NCBI GenBank assembly: GCA_025642075.2
Contig: JAODUO010000061.1
Location: forward strand, 615,185 to 679,184
Origin: Ridgeia piscesae
Taxonomy: Eukaryota; Annelida; Polychaeta; Sabellida; Siboglinidae
Direction: 5' to 3'
DNA: 64,000 nucleotides
Position 1 is the stretch's first letter; every line of letters begins with the position of its first letter. Both the position numbers and the translations under genes were made by a program. The notes below the pieces were generated by a model, which saw only the letters and a list, made by a program, of their open reading frames with translations, searched no databases and had not been told where the DNA came from. This document shows, one piece after another, positions 30,370 through 42,319 of this stretch.

Positions 30370-31500
30370 TGATATTCGTCCATCATAGTCGATGATGACC
30401 GTGAGTCAGGAGAAAAATGGTCAGGCCAATTCGCTGTGTGGCCATTGCAATCGCGGGTGTCAGAACAAGGGTGTGAGGAAGCACTGGCTCTGTCCTCTCG
30501 TTGAGCACGCTCCTGACTGACCGTCACTGATACGACTGCCCTCAAACACCGCTACACCTGCGTTGATGCTGCCGTGCCATGTCGATACACATACATATAT
30601 GTTGGGAATGCATCGCATTTGCAGGATCGATGGAGAAATCTATTTAGAGACTTTCAATAAGTTCGTGTATCGTTCCTTTCGTCCACCACTGTAGTGTTTG
30701 CGATGCTTCAGTTCTCCGTCCAAGATGGTGTGAATACTGGTCACGCCAGCCCTGGCAAGAACTGCTGTGTCCGGCATTTTGTCCTCCCACTGGCACTGCA
30801 TTGCATTTTATTTCCAAACACCTTTTGACAAGTATTACTTGTGTTTTGCGAAACTGTACCAACTGTATAGATTACCGATTAGTATGATAGCAAAAGTGCT
30901 CCGTAGCTTACGATTTCCGTCCGATTCGGTTGCTTTTCCTTAGGAGCACTTTATTTTAGTGAAACAGTCCCCATGTCCCTCTTGCTTAAAGGAGTGATGG
31001 AAGGATAGTCGATGTGTAAACATTTAACTTTGTGGACATTTCCCGTTTTTCGTAAAGACAAAAGAAGGAATGGTGTATTACAAGTACAGCAGTATTCGTT
31101 AAATACAAGTCTCCCGTCTGGTTAACCAACTGCCGTGAGGTGGCGGCACTTTCTCGCCCCTCAAAAATAAGTATTGATTTTCGGGAACTCCACGACCGCC
31201 TAAGTGTGGGCTGTGATTACCAGGCATCTCACATATACCTTGTTGGCTTTGTTTGATAGATGAAGCCATTTTACGACAACCTTATCTTCGCTTTGCGCAT
31301 CTGGTGGGCGAGCGCATGTTTTGCCGTTCGCTTCGCTTTCGCAGCAAGGTGTCATCATGCATGCTGACGATCTTTGACAAATTAATGCTTGGTGGATTAC
31401 TGAAAGGCATATGTGCAGACAACCGCCCGCTGACGACACATGGAGCTGTTCTATATTTGCGAATAAACGATGCAACCCCTGTATGCTTGTGTCATATGTC
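30370..31500. other. Unique intergenic DNA
   Basis: No coding similarity recognised on either strand. Nothing else stands out. Confidence 0.5.
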
Positions 31501-31505
31501 ATATG

Positions 31506-31506
<1 letters not shown>

Positions 31507-31583
<77 letters not shown>
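31507..31583. repeat. (TA)n tract
   Basis: About 38 TA dinucleotides. Confidence 0.98.
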
Positions 31584-31586
<3 letters not shown>

Positions 31587-31591
31587 CACAA

Positions 31592-31850
31592 ATCCATCGG
31601 TTAGGCGACACTCTGACGTCGTTTGGGCGACAAGTGTCGCTATAACCCTAATATTTGGTGTCGCCCTAATACTTTTGGTCCTGCGTTACTATAACTTTCA
31701 CTACAAAACAAGTTATTAATGAGCAAGAGCACGCATTCCTAAGCTTGTAATAATAAAAAATTCTGAAAGTACTCAAATTAAATTATTATGAAGATTTTTG
31801 AAAATGGAATGTATATGTTCATTTTGATAATCGCATCGGTTAGGCGACAC
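31592..31850. repeat. Repeated GGCGACA/TGTCGCC motif block
   Basis: CATCGGTTAGGCGACAC occurs at about 31594 and 31831. GGGCGACAAGTGTCGC and GGTGTCGCCCTAATA lie between, giving both orientations of one core. It may be the remains of a small inverted-repeat element. Confidence 0.45.
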
Positions 31851-32246
31851 GGCTTATTTATTTTAATAAAACACACAATCTTATGTATGTTGTATGTGTA
31901 TTTAGTAGGGATGTTCTACAATACAACATAATTATTATCAAATAGATGAACTTATCTTGTAATATACAAACAATTTTTGTGTTATTTCATCAAAACAGCA
32001 GAGTAAACGCATTTTTGTGGTTTGCGTAGCTTGTCATGCGCAGTAGCTACAAATTATGCTTCGCACACTCGGTAAGGTCATGGACGACCTGCAAATGTTT
32101 CTTTAAAATCTAAAATTATAGATTTGATCTCCGGTGTGATCTGATATGCAGGCACTGCGGATCACCCCGGAGGATGCCCAGGACAGATATCTTGTAAGAT
32201 TTCACATGCGGCGGAAAAGTTCTATTTATTTTTTACCAAAACCTTT

Positions 32247-32396
32247 CACTTGACTTGACTTGACTTGACTTGACTTGACTTGACTTGACTTGACTTGACT
32301 TGACTTGACTTGACTTGACTTGACTTGACTTGACTTGACTTGACTTGACTTGACTTGACTTGACTTGACTTGACTTGACTTGACTTGACTTGACTT
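32247..32396. repeat. (TTGAC)n pentamer array, about 30 copies
   Basis: A nearly perfect head-to-tail pentanucleotide (antisense GTCAA). Confidence 0.98.
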
Positions 32397-32639
32397 GGCA
32401 GTCGGACGCGCATAAAGTCCCACTTGTCTACGGGACATAGCGCCTCGAAAAATTGGGTCAGGGGCGATTTTGGTTCGGACAAAGGTTATGTTTCACACCA
32501 CGTTTTTGGGTGAGGGGTTTAACTAATACTAGACGCGTAGCGTTTCTGGCCTTCACGAACTGTCGAGATGATCCCTTATCATTATTTCCTACTGCCTTCT
32601 CAATTCATGCATCAAGCGGAAAAACTTCCTGTATTGCAA

Positions 32640-33110
32640 CCGATTACCATATCGTAAACATGGATGTAGCAAAACTTCAGCGTGTCCAAAATTATTTACC
32701 AAGGGTAGTCACGCAGTCTCCCCGTTTTTTCTCGCTCAGTGCCGCTTCCAAAATTATTGCTTTGGCTACCTGTGCACTATCGCATCATTTTCAAGATTCA
32801 GACAGCTACGCTCAACCAGTAGTAACCCTCTTTACATTCCTCGGGTGAAAGCTGGGACCCGAGCTTTCTCGGTTGCCGCGTGGAATTCGCTTCCTGCCAG
32901 TGTTAAATCAGAAGGTAATAATATAGTTTCATTCCGCCGACGTCTAAAAACCTACCTCTTTAATGCTGCCTATCCTCCTTAGCTTCTTAGCATATTCATC
33001 CATCCATTGATGACTCACGCATTGCTCTAAGATCACGAGTTTGCTTAATCCCTTGGTTTTGTCGCGCCACTGAACTTGATCTTCGAGGATATTGGCGCAA
33101 AAGAAGTCTA
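32640..33110 (+). mobile_element. LINE 3' fragment next to the Mab-21-like gene
   Basis: Shifting plus-strand frames give KLQRVQNYLPRVVTQSPRF, a short LHWLP-like piece, then RVKAGTRAFSVAAWNSLPAS and FRRRLKTYLFNAAYPP, the C-terminal end of a CR1/L2-type ORF2. The 3' UTR ends GGCGCAAAAGAAGTC just before an ATT-rich tail. It is 5'-truncated and frameshifted. Confidence 0.8.
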
Positions 33111-33167
33111 TTATTATTATTATTATTGTTATTGTTATTGTTATTGTTATTGTTATTGTTATTGTTA

Positions 33168-33244
<77 letters not shown>

Positions 33245-33246
33245 AC

Positions 33247-33277
<31 letters not shown>

Positions 33278-33278
33278 G
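33110..33278. repeat. (ATT)n / (TTATTG)n tail
   Basis: An ATT, TTATTG then TTA array continuous with the LINE 3' end. It is probably its expanded tail. Confidence 0.95.
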
Positions 33279-34735
33279 AACTCCAAGTCATCGATGTTAG
33301 TGTCCCTGAAAATGCAGATTGCATTGTCCAACTTGTCGCTAATGTCGGCCGACAGAGATCGCTCGTGTAGACGGTCGATGGCGGCAGATAACGCTGCTGT
33401 TGTGCTTTCACGGTCAGTCGCCCGCTTGCTCCCTCTGGCGGTCGTGAAAAAACACACGAAACGAGCCAGCAGCGTGGCTGAGACAGGATGTCGTAGCAGT
33501 GTCGAAATGAGGTATTCTGGGAAGGTGAGACTTCCAGCGTCGAGATCGTAGGCTTCGCGCAGTAGGCTGTCGACGATGCACGTGTTCGTGTTGATATCGT
33601 TCATGAGGCGAAGTGTCTGGTCGGTGAGAATCTCGGGGCATCTGCGATCTTTATCAGCACTGACAGAGTCTCGGTGAGCATGGCGTCGAGAGCGACACGA
33701 TAACTGTTGTCGAAACGAACGACGGAAGCAACGGCATATTTCGCAGTCATGTCGGCTAGTGGCGCCAACAACAACATCCGAGCGTGGCGTTGGTTCGCCA
33801 GCTCGATGAACCTCACGCGGTCGTCTCTCCGCAGCAGATTCGCGACGAGATGTCGCCGAACGCGCGAGATCTTGGCGACGAGGTCCGACACGAACGACGG
33901 CTGGACGTGTGCGAGCAGGTTGAAGTCAGCGATGAAGTAATGCCGGATGCCGCGCAGTGCGACTGCGTGGAGCAGCACGTCGAGCACGTGGTGCAGGACG
34001 TCGGCCATCTTGGAGTCGTCCCAGAAGGCTGGAGGACGTCGCTCCACAGCCACATGTAGTAGGTCTGTAGCGCGGTCGGCAGGTCGAAATAATGAGAGCG
34101 CAGCACCTTCATGTAGATGTAAGCCTTGCTCACGACGTCCGGCAGGTAGTCCTTCTCAAGACGCTGTTCCACCATTGATAAACGAGTAGCGCCACTCTAG
34201 TTTGCGCTTTTCCGGGTCTGTGCTGACACCTACCGGTACCATGTGGAAGCCACCTCGCACAATGGCGGAAGACGGGGGCCAGTTGGAAAGCCGATGTCGA
34301 TCGGGCCAATCACGTGCCACTTCCGGCCAGCCCTCAAACACGACGCGCGCACATTCGTCGCGATCGAACAATGGTAACGCGGGGATGACCGTGACAGACG
34401 GCCTGTGCACCTCGGGTGGTTGGGTGGTGGTGACTGTCGTGTTGAAGATGTATTTCTACCTCAGAGGGTCACCTGTCGCCTCGCAGGTCTTCTTGAACCC
34501 CCCCCCCGTCTCCCTCAACGCCGCCTATGTGCACGGGATGCCGTCTATTGGCTCGATGACGACGATGGCGCCCTCTCGCAGATGGGCAGCTTCCGGTGGC
34601 AGGTCGTCGATGTCGTAATTGTTCCGGTTTGACACCATGTCGTCCTTGTCTCCGCCGATGAGCAGTGACTCTCCGGACATCACTGTCACGTGATCGGGAA
34701 CGCGGAGCCCATCCGAAGTACTGCCCATCTCGACA
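33279..34735 (-). pseudogene. Mab-21-like protein, main exon, disrupted
   Basis: Minus-strand frames together show the Mab-21 layout: VEMGSTSDGLRVPDHVTVMS at the start; a segment before VTVIPALPLFDRDECARVVF; then WPEVARDWPDRHRLSNWPPS, GGFHMVPVG and LEWRYSF (conserved W-P and G-x-H-x-V-P-V-G motifs); then EQRLEKDYLPDVVSKAYIYM; then RRPPAFWDDSKMADVLHHVL and RGIRHYFIADFNL. Frame changes occur near 34525, 34500 (a 10-C run), 34180, 34050 and 33610, and an in-frame TAG lies at 34456-34458. Mab-21 proteins have a nucleotidyltransferase fold, and cGAS-like members are immune sensors. Catalytic activity cannot be judged here. Some lesions could be assembly indels, but their number favours a pseudogene. 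Confidence 0.8.
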
Positions 34736-34930
34736 CTGTCAAACAAAGTTGAAACAGTCATTATTATTATTTAGTATAACCAGCATTTATTGATACAGTG
34801 ATACTAACATTAAAATAAAACAGATTACACATTTGTAACATATTAAGACACGTATGTAAACAATTATGGCATAGTAAAAACATTATGCTTCATTATATAA
34901 TTAAAAAATAATAATTAATTAATTAAATAA

Positions 34931-34985
34931 ACAAATTAAATAAGTTGACCAATTAAATAAGTTGACCAATTAAATAAGTTTATTG
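34931..34985. repeat. Short tandem repeat AATTAAATAAGTTGACC
   Basis: Two to three copies of a unit of about 20 bases in the A+T-rich intron of the Mab-21-like gene. Confidence 0.7.
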
Positions 34986-35203
34986 ATTAATTGAACTCAT
35001 ATATAATCATAAAAATATCACACACAACAGTTCCTCAGTAGAAGTAAGCCAGTTTAAACAAATGAGTTTTAAGAATAATCTTAAATCTAGTTAGTATCAG
35101 ACGAATATTTTTTTGGCAATAATGCGTCGTATAGAAAAATCCATTCTTAAACAAAATCTGATTTTAGGAGAGTTTAAGTTGCTAAATTATATTGCATTCT
35201 TAC

Positions 35204-35259
35204 CTGCAGCGTTGGCCATTTTCGCTCGCAAACACCTCCCAACCTATGTCGTCCGCCAT
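35204..35259 (-). CDS. Mab-21-like gene, first coding exon
   Basis: From the ATG at 35259 it reads MADDIGWEVFASENGQRC and ends CTGCAG/GTAAG. The 468-base intron ends TTGTTTGACAG at 34736, joining in phase to SVEMGSTSDG. The frame is open upstream of the ATG to an AG at about 35320 (VVWQKIAEYD precedes it), so the true start may lie further out. A working splice site argues that this copy is a decayed gene rather than a processed copy. Confidence 0.6.
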
Positions 35260-35455
35260 GTCGTATTCCGCAATCTTCTGCCACACAACAAGTCTGTCCC
35301 CTGTAGTCGTGTCTTGCCGCTAGGTGGAGCGCAGTCCATTTGCCTTACCGACATCACGTTCCTTTCTGAATGAGAGGAACCGATGTACAAAAACATTGTG
35401 CCAAGACTACATTGTACCTGGATGGAATGATTACGTTAAAGGGTTACTCCAGTCA

Positions 35456-35556
<101 letters not shown>

Positions 35557-35630
35557 ATATATTTGTGCAAAGATCGTTAATAAACAATTAGTTACAGATT
35601 AATGGTATCAAAAACATGCTATTTTCGATT

Positions 35631-35880
35631 TAGGGCGCTGTCAACTTGAGACTTATGCGCCAGTGACATAAGCCAAATCGTTTACGTCACTGGCGCATTG
35701 TTGAAAAAGGCAAGGATTGGCGGAATCTTCGCTAATAATTGTGATGGTGACTTGGGAATCCGCGAGGTACTCGATACATCAAATACCAGGGGACAGACGT
35801 AGGATGTTGGAACGTGCACGCGCCAGTGACGTAAGCGGTTTACGTCACTGGCGCGTTAGTCTCAATATGGCAGTGCCCTG
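35631..35880. mobile_element. MITE-like palindromic element with CRE-like cores
   Basis: The ends are inverted: TAGGGCGCTGTCAACTTGAG at 35631 matches the reverse complement of the right end (CAGGGCACTGCCATATTGAG, ending 35880), and the match continues about 50 bases inward. Each side also holds its own palindrome, TGCGCCAGTGACATAAG..GTTTACGTCACTGGCGCA at about 35657-35698 and CGCGCCAGTGACGTAAGC..TTTACGTCACTGGCGCG at about 35819-35855. No clear target duplication and no ORF. It is non-autonomous; the superfamily is unknown. Confidence 0.65.
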
Positions 35881-36148
35881 AATCCAACATGAAGTGTTTC
35901 TGGTAGTATTATACTATAATTAATTGTTTATTAACAATCTGTGTACACAATTACTATGCACAACCAACATATTGTATAGATGCAAGTAAATGCTGTGAAT
36001 CTCTCACTAGCTGAGGTATCCCTTTAAGGAAGCACACACTGAAGCCAGATATTACTGTTTCATGGCGTGATCAGGGAAAACCTAAGCATGGCCCTGTGTG
36101 TGAACTAATGCGGAAATCTCAGTTACATTTTAAACAACTGATTAAATA

Positions 36149-36334
36149 GTGCAACAACGTAAAGATATGGCTCGAACAGATGCCATGGCTAAAGCTATGC
36201 ATGGTAAAGATACAGTCATTTTTGGGACAAACATATCTAAATCGTACAAGAAAGTTATACCCAATACTTCAAATGTTAATGGTGCTAACGATCCTACTGC
36301 GATATTAGTAGAGTCGCTTAAGTCCAAATGTTAA
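36149..36334 (+). mobile_element. Possible LINE ORF2 fragment (region before the reverse transcriptase)
   Basis: The frame reads AMAKAMHGKDTVIFGTNISK then SYKKVIPNTSNVNGANDPTA. This resembles the linker of CR1-like ORF2 proteins (K-x-F-W-x-x-I-x-K followed by a G-x-x-D-P-x-x-I segment). It is short and isolated. Confidence 0.4.
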
Positions 36335-36344
36335 TGGAATCGTG

Positions 36345-36775
36345 ACACGCTGGGCCAAAGCACCAAATTTGGCACAATTGTACCTTAGGACCATATAACA
36401 CTTATCAGAGGGGGCTGCCCGATTTTAAAGCCCAAGGTCAAGGGCGGGTCAAGGTCAACAATTACTTGAATCTTACAAGAATCACATTGTCCAATATCTC
36501 GAGATTTTAATGCTTTTTAAATGTTTTCAAAAGCTTATTTATTTATAGACCCATATATTTCTATGAGATGATTATCTAATTTGCATAAATTCAAAATGGC
36601 CGAAAAATTATGAAACATAAAAATAAATATCGTTACTCTTTATCAGAGCCATTTTCACAAGGGTTCCGAAACAAATATTTTGGCCAGATATACCTTATGG
36701 AATATACAAACTTTGAGATGGGTCTGCCCGGATTTAAAGGTCAAGGTCAGACGAAGGTCAAACAACAAAATATTT
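36345..36775. repeat. Two diverged copies of an AAGGTCA-rich repeat
   Basis: Copy 1 (about 36350-36465) and copy 2 (about 36660-36765) share ATACCTTA/GTACCTTAGGA, CTGCCCGGATTTAAA/CTGCCCGATTTTAAA and strings of AAGGTCA. The motif equals a nuclear-receptor half-site, but several copies in a repeat need not be functional. Confidence 0.55.
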
Positions 36776-36949
36776 CATAATTCAATTTTATCATCTACTA
36801 ACATTATAACAATGTTTGTATTTCGGAAGGTTACAAGATATATTTATGGCTGCAAAACTATATTTTGCATAAATACATTCATAATGGCTGCCAATATGCT
36901 CAAAAGTAATTATTATAATTTCAATGTGCACACGTAATAATAATAATAC

Positions 36950-37475
36950 AAGTTTTATTAGCAACTCAACTGAGTTGGATTGACATTACAATAGGTTACA
37001 ATTAACTCATCAAAACATCATACAAATACAATAGAAATACATTTGATACCGCAAATCATACCGAATTAATAGCCTTTTTACTGACAGTTGTATAAAGCCC
37101 ACATTTTCTTGTCTAATATTATATTCGGTATGTCTTTTGTCAGGCAGCAAATAATTTAATCTATGTGTGCCGACTTTAATGTTATCAAAATTTTCTTTGA
37201 CAAATGTTGCCCCGTCTTACATTCAACGTATCCAGGTTAACACGTCTAAGCATCTCCGCGTAAACCAATCCATGAAAAATACATTTTAGTGCCCTTTTTA
37301 TATAACTTCGATATTGTCAGACAAATATTGGGGCAAGTTAATGTGCCATACAGGACATGCATATTCTAGAACTGGTCTCACCACACTAACATATACACTG
37401 ATCAGATCTTTCTGTGTAATCCCTGCACGCTTTAACTGATATAACATGTACAAGCGTTTACCAGCCTTTAGCTGC
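36950..37475 (-). mobile_element. LINE 3' fragment, antisense
   Basis: On the minus strand, RLYMLYQLKRAGITQKDLIS then VYVSVVRPVLEYACPVWHIN and LPQYLSDNI is a reverse-transcriptase C-terminal domain of the same family as 51331-51657. Stops and frame changes follow, and an A+T-rich 3' UTR ends near 36950. Confidence 0.8.
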
Positions 37476-37479
37476 ACGC

Positions 37480-38270
37480 GTGTACTAGGACATTAAGTAC
37501 CGATACGTACTGAACATCTACATTCACAGAAGCAATCACATTAACTCAGTTAATTAACTAATTAACTCACACCTCCATTCCTACGGGAAATCAATTGGTG
37601 GTATCTATCCAAACGCTACACGCTTGCGTAAAACGAGCGTCGTAAATCAGCGGTTTGCGCTACGCTGTGTCACCTGTAAGTGACAATTGACACAGACAGA
37701 AATTAATATTCTAGACAAATAAAACATTATTTGATATTGCCTGCTGCATTCACACAATATGGCTGTGTTTCTGGTCATCCTATAACCAAAGAAAATGCCA
37801 ATTATTTGATTACAGTGATTCGGTCAGGGAATATACTAAAATAATGCCATGAGAAACATTGAATCAAATACAAATTATTTGTATTTGATTGAATACTTCT
37901 CAAGGCACATCATAGCCTCCCCAAAAGCTACATGTCCACATGTTGACAATGTCTGCCTTGACCCCACTCTGGGGGTTGGGCAGCTTTCAACAAACCATGG
38001 ACAATTGGCGACTCCCCACTGTCATGCACTGAAGGCCAGGTATTCCATATATTAAGCTGTCACTTCAATGCAAGTTGAGTTATTTATGTTTAATTAAGTA
38101 TCTTTAAAATTGGGTAACTGTAGTAAGTTGTCACCTGTAGTTGTGAAAAACCTGTAAAATTAATATTCTGAATAACTACATAATGAAATATCATATTAAG
38201 CCTAGTGCACACAGGCGGATCAGCAGCACAGAGACAGCTCACAAGGCAAGGGGCTGAGCTAGATTCCTTG
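37480..38270. other. Unique A+T-rich DNA
   Basis: Nothing recognised on either strand. Confidence 0.5.
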
Positions 38271-38277
38271 TCACCTT

Positions 38278-38396
<119 letters not shown>

Positions 38397-38399
38397 AAG

Positions 38400-41220
38400 T
38401 CATAACCATATCAACATTGATTTCAGCCATAACTAAATCTACTAACAATAATAATCAAAATACCTGAATACTAATTAACATAATTTATTTCCGTCGTAGG
38501 ATTATCACACTAATGATTTCTTTCCAACGTCCGGCTCCAACCTGGTCTGACCAATTTTGCGATGACAAACTCTAAATAAATATCTAATTAATTTCACCAC
38601 AATGTAGTGGTTTTAGCCTCCTACACCGGAACTCATTTTTATGTGCATTTCCCCTTTCTCTGTCACCATTGAGTGTCGCAAAATTCACTCGTTGTTGTCG
38701 CCGTTTTAATTCTGCCAAGTATGGTGATTCTAACCGACGCGCACCGGATAGTGCTGCTAACTAATTATTATTGATGTTTTTTCAGTTGCACGGTTGCATG
38801 TGGTGAACTTTATAATGATTGATGACAATGCAATTCCAACAAAGCTCTCATGCATGCAACTCCGCCAAGAGGGATTGGCAGAATTTGGCGTTGCATGGAA
38901 CTTTGCACGTTCCCTATTAAATTAGAAATGTACAGTTTCCACGTATTATTTGGAAGTAGCCGAATTACCCAGCTATGTTTGTGGGATCTGGGAAGGCAAT
39001 CAACCACGCAAAAACGTTTTAAATGTTGCTCCCTGAGCCTGAGTTCTCAACTGCATTGTCCAGGGTAAATATTTTAGTTGCATTGCTTGGCTTATTTCAC
39101 TCGAAGAAAGGTACTTTATCGTCCATGATAAACCACGTTTGTGCAAGAGGTATAATTATATATCTATGACCAGCGTAAGTAGGACGTGTACAGACAATCA
39201 TGACAGGAAAAGTTGATGGTGTTGTCTGTGACGTTAGTTATTGTGGTGATTGCGACGAACAAAGAAATATGGACTTATACATTAATTCCCGACGGCATGA
39301 GGGGTAGAATATATCATCATGATTGAATTATACTATGATTTGATAAATGTGTCAGTTGTCTTACTAGCGATTGACACTAACCTTTGTGATAAATAGCAAA
39401 ACGGATTAATAAGAAACAAAACAAACAAACAAATACGTGATATATGTTCAAAATCTGTCGGATTTGTCAAACAAACATCCGTCCGCGCTCCCAAATAGGA
39501 GATACCCAGAGCGAGGTGGTGATAATGGATTTGAGAAAACAATCTTCAACGGTTTCTGACTGCTATCGGCGGACGGCGTAAGCAGATTGATGCCTTAATT
39601 CCATTGGAACTTCGGACCAAAGAACTAAAATGTACTTTGGTTACGTATACCCGGTAAAAGACCCAAGTGGTGCATATGTTCAAAATGTTATCAACCAGTT
39701 GTTTAAAAAAATCGTCTTCAAATTGATTTACTGTGTCAGATGATATTCTTCTTTGTCAGTGCTGGAACATTTCAGTCAAGGTTGGTTTCCCGGATATCGT
39801 CTGCATGAAACTAACATCGTTAATATTCAGAGTTTCATGGCAGAACTAATGTCGTCGGCAATTTTGTTATGCTACCTTACGCATGTGCACATGTCAACTT
39901 CCTCTTTAAAACGATTTAGCTACTGCGTGTCAGAACAATCAAAATTTTCAAACATGAACAGGCTATATATAACTAAAGCTGTTTAGCTAAATCGGCTTGA
40001 TTATGTTGTTGGAAATGCAACATAAGAGCACCTCCTGGCCTCCAACAAAAGCAAAATATTCACATGCTCTTTCAGTCTGCAGTCAGCCATCTACTGTGGT
40101 GTTTGTGTATTTAGGCAACCCCTTTGACCTCTGAACCCTCTGAACCCAGCTGTCTATCGTTGGTGAACACTGACAACATTTATAATTGGCAGCTGGTTGA
40201 TGTCAGCAACCATTTATTACCATGTTAAACTGGGTTTCTGTTTTATTTTCAAAACGATCGATTTTATATCAAAGCAAGTTGTTTTTATGTTGATGGTGAT
40301 TCAGTTATGTTTAAATTGATGTGATGGAGGATTGGATGAAAAACTTACTTTTTGTAATTAAGGAGAAACCCTTCATTTTAAACATGTCTGTTCTGGCAGA
40401 TTCGTATTTTAGTGTGAATTATTTTGGGTGGTGAGGGTACATTTTCGCAGGAATACCTCAACAGCAACCCCTGACATTCCAAAGTTACACCCATTGAAAC
40501 ACCAACAAAGTTCAACCCGAATTTTGTTTTAAGTGAGCACTAATTCCAACATATGCGGACTACAAAGATGGGGTTGGGTGAGAAAACAACTGTGTGACAG
40601 TATAGTGAATCCTTCAGAAGACAATACCTCTCAACCTATCCAACGTTTGTGTAAACCATAAATAAATATTTCAGAACTTGTCCAATTTAGAGTTGCATGG
40701 GTTCATTAATGAACCTATAGATGTTCTATCCTAGGAAAATGTTTTGGTTGATTTGCACTCATGGAGTCCTAAAACAAATTTAAACTGTCTGCTCACCAAA
40801 CGACAACTTTGAGCAACGACAAAACAATTGATGCATCAAATTTTATTCCCAAAGAATGTATATGTACGTGCATATACATGCATGTGTATGTTTTGAAAGT
40901 GTTTCAGCCAAGGTTACTGGGTTCTTGGTATATGAGTTATTATAATACATTACAAAACAATATTAAAGGGGTACGCATACACTAAGTATCGGTCTTGACA
41001 GCTTGTCCGTGTCAATATTGTGCGTATTGTGTTGGTGACGACAGTGACGCAGTCTACAACAGTCGTTCCTAAGCCCTGGTCGCCATCCAATATTGCGAAA
41101 CAAGGCAATGTTGAACGGGTCACATGAATTTACAGTGACATCGAACAAGCTTTTGTTGTCCTTCTTGCTCTTACTACATTCATGCCAGACGAATAACATC
41201 AGCTTGTAGTGCAAATTGAA
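38400..41220. other. Unique intergenic DNA
   Basis: About 2.8 kb without a supportable gene, RNA or tandem repeat. Short open frames (up to 93 codons) lack splice, domain or composition support. Confidence 0.5.
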
Positions 41221-41222
41221 GT

Positions 41223-41452
41223 GTCGCGCGATGTACGATAACATGACATTTCAAAATGTCAGTTGCTTCATCAACTAATGGTTTATACGGAACAAAAACA
41301 CGCACCCATTATACGCTTTTTACACCGTGAGGCTCGACATGAGAAGTGACGATCTCATCCACCTTATTAATTTTGTTGTATGGGATGTTGAGATGTCGCG
41401 GGACATAATACAACGTGACATTTCAAATGTGTGGTTGCTTCATCAACTAATG
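41223..41452. repeat. Direct repeat of about 60 bp, spaced 168 bp
   Basis: GTCGCG..GACATTTCAAAATGT..GTTGCTTCATCAACTAATGG at 41223-41283 recurs at 41394-41452 with a few changes. Confidence 0.8.
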
Positions 41453-41479
41453 GCTCAAACGAAATAAACACAACCATTT

Positions 41480-42317
41480 GATTTAACAAGATTTAACAAG
41501 ATTGCCACCTAGAGATTCAACTCTAGATGGCAGGTGATCTAGGAAGCCATTTGGCTTATCGAGAGTCCAACCTATCTATCTAAGTATACCCCGCCCGTCT
41601 TAGGTATATGTCGATTTTATTTTTAAATATATTAACACTACTAGCACCTACACAATCAGCTGATAATCTGTTCCATTCGTTTACTGTTCTTTGTGAAAAT
41701 GAAAATTTTCTAATATCTAGTCTACACTGCTTCTTTGCTAATGTAACTCCATGTCCTCTAGTCTTTCTCTCTTCCTTGACTGTGAAAAAAATATTTCTGT
41801 CAATATTTTCATATCCATTCAAAATGTTAAACACCTCAATCTGATCTCCTCTCAATCTTCTGGTTTCTAGTGTTGTTAAACCACATTCTTTCAGACGCAT
41901 TTTATAACTAATATTCCTGAGTTTTGGTATCATTTTGGTTGCTCTCCTTTGTACTCTTTCTAGCATATCAATATCCTTCTTGCGATATGGCCTCCATGCT
42001 TGTATACAATATTCTAACTGAGGCCTAACTATTGTTTTATACAGCGGTATTATTAGTTCTTTTTCTTTGAACACTATATTTCGCCTAATTAATCCAATAA
42101 TTTTGTTTCCCTTCGCTGCTGCAATTCCACATTGCTTTGATACCTTCATGTCAGCACTAATAGTTAACCCTAAGTCCTTTTCCTTTAAGGTAGTATTTAG
42201 TACAGTACCACCCATTGTATATTGTGCATCTTCATTCCCATGTCCTGTGTGAAGGCACTTACACTTTCCAAAATTAAACAGCATTTGCCACTTCTCAGAC
42301 CATTCTATCAGATTTGT
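41480..42317 (-). mobile_element. 5'-truncated LINE with intact reverse-transcriptase C-terminus
   Basis: The minus-strand frame is open from about 42317 to the stop at 41580. It reads MLFNFGKCKCLHTGHGNEDA, LGLTISADMKVSKQCGIAA, then LYKTIVRPQLEYCIQAWRPY and RVQRRATKMIPKL, the connection/thumb part of a CR1/Jockey-type reverse transcriptase, ending YLRRAGYT. The 3' UTR ends in two to three copies of AATCTTGTTAA (41480-41505). The YADD active site lies in the missing part. About 240 codons without a lesion suggest a fairly recent insertion. Confidence 0.88.
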
Positions 42318-42319
42318 TG

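Noticed and set aside
33092..33604. Open frames with poly-Asn, poly-Ile or poly-Leu
   Set aside because: They read through the ATT array; only the part right of 33279 belongs to the Mab-21-like relic.
34202..34632. Plus-strand open frames of 138 and 75 codons
   Set aside because: Antisense shadows of the Mab-21-like exon.
38850..39068. 72-codon plus-strand frame in otherwise plain DNA
   Set aside because: No family resemblance, and no splice or regulatory support.
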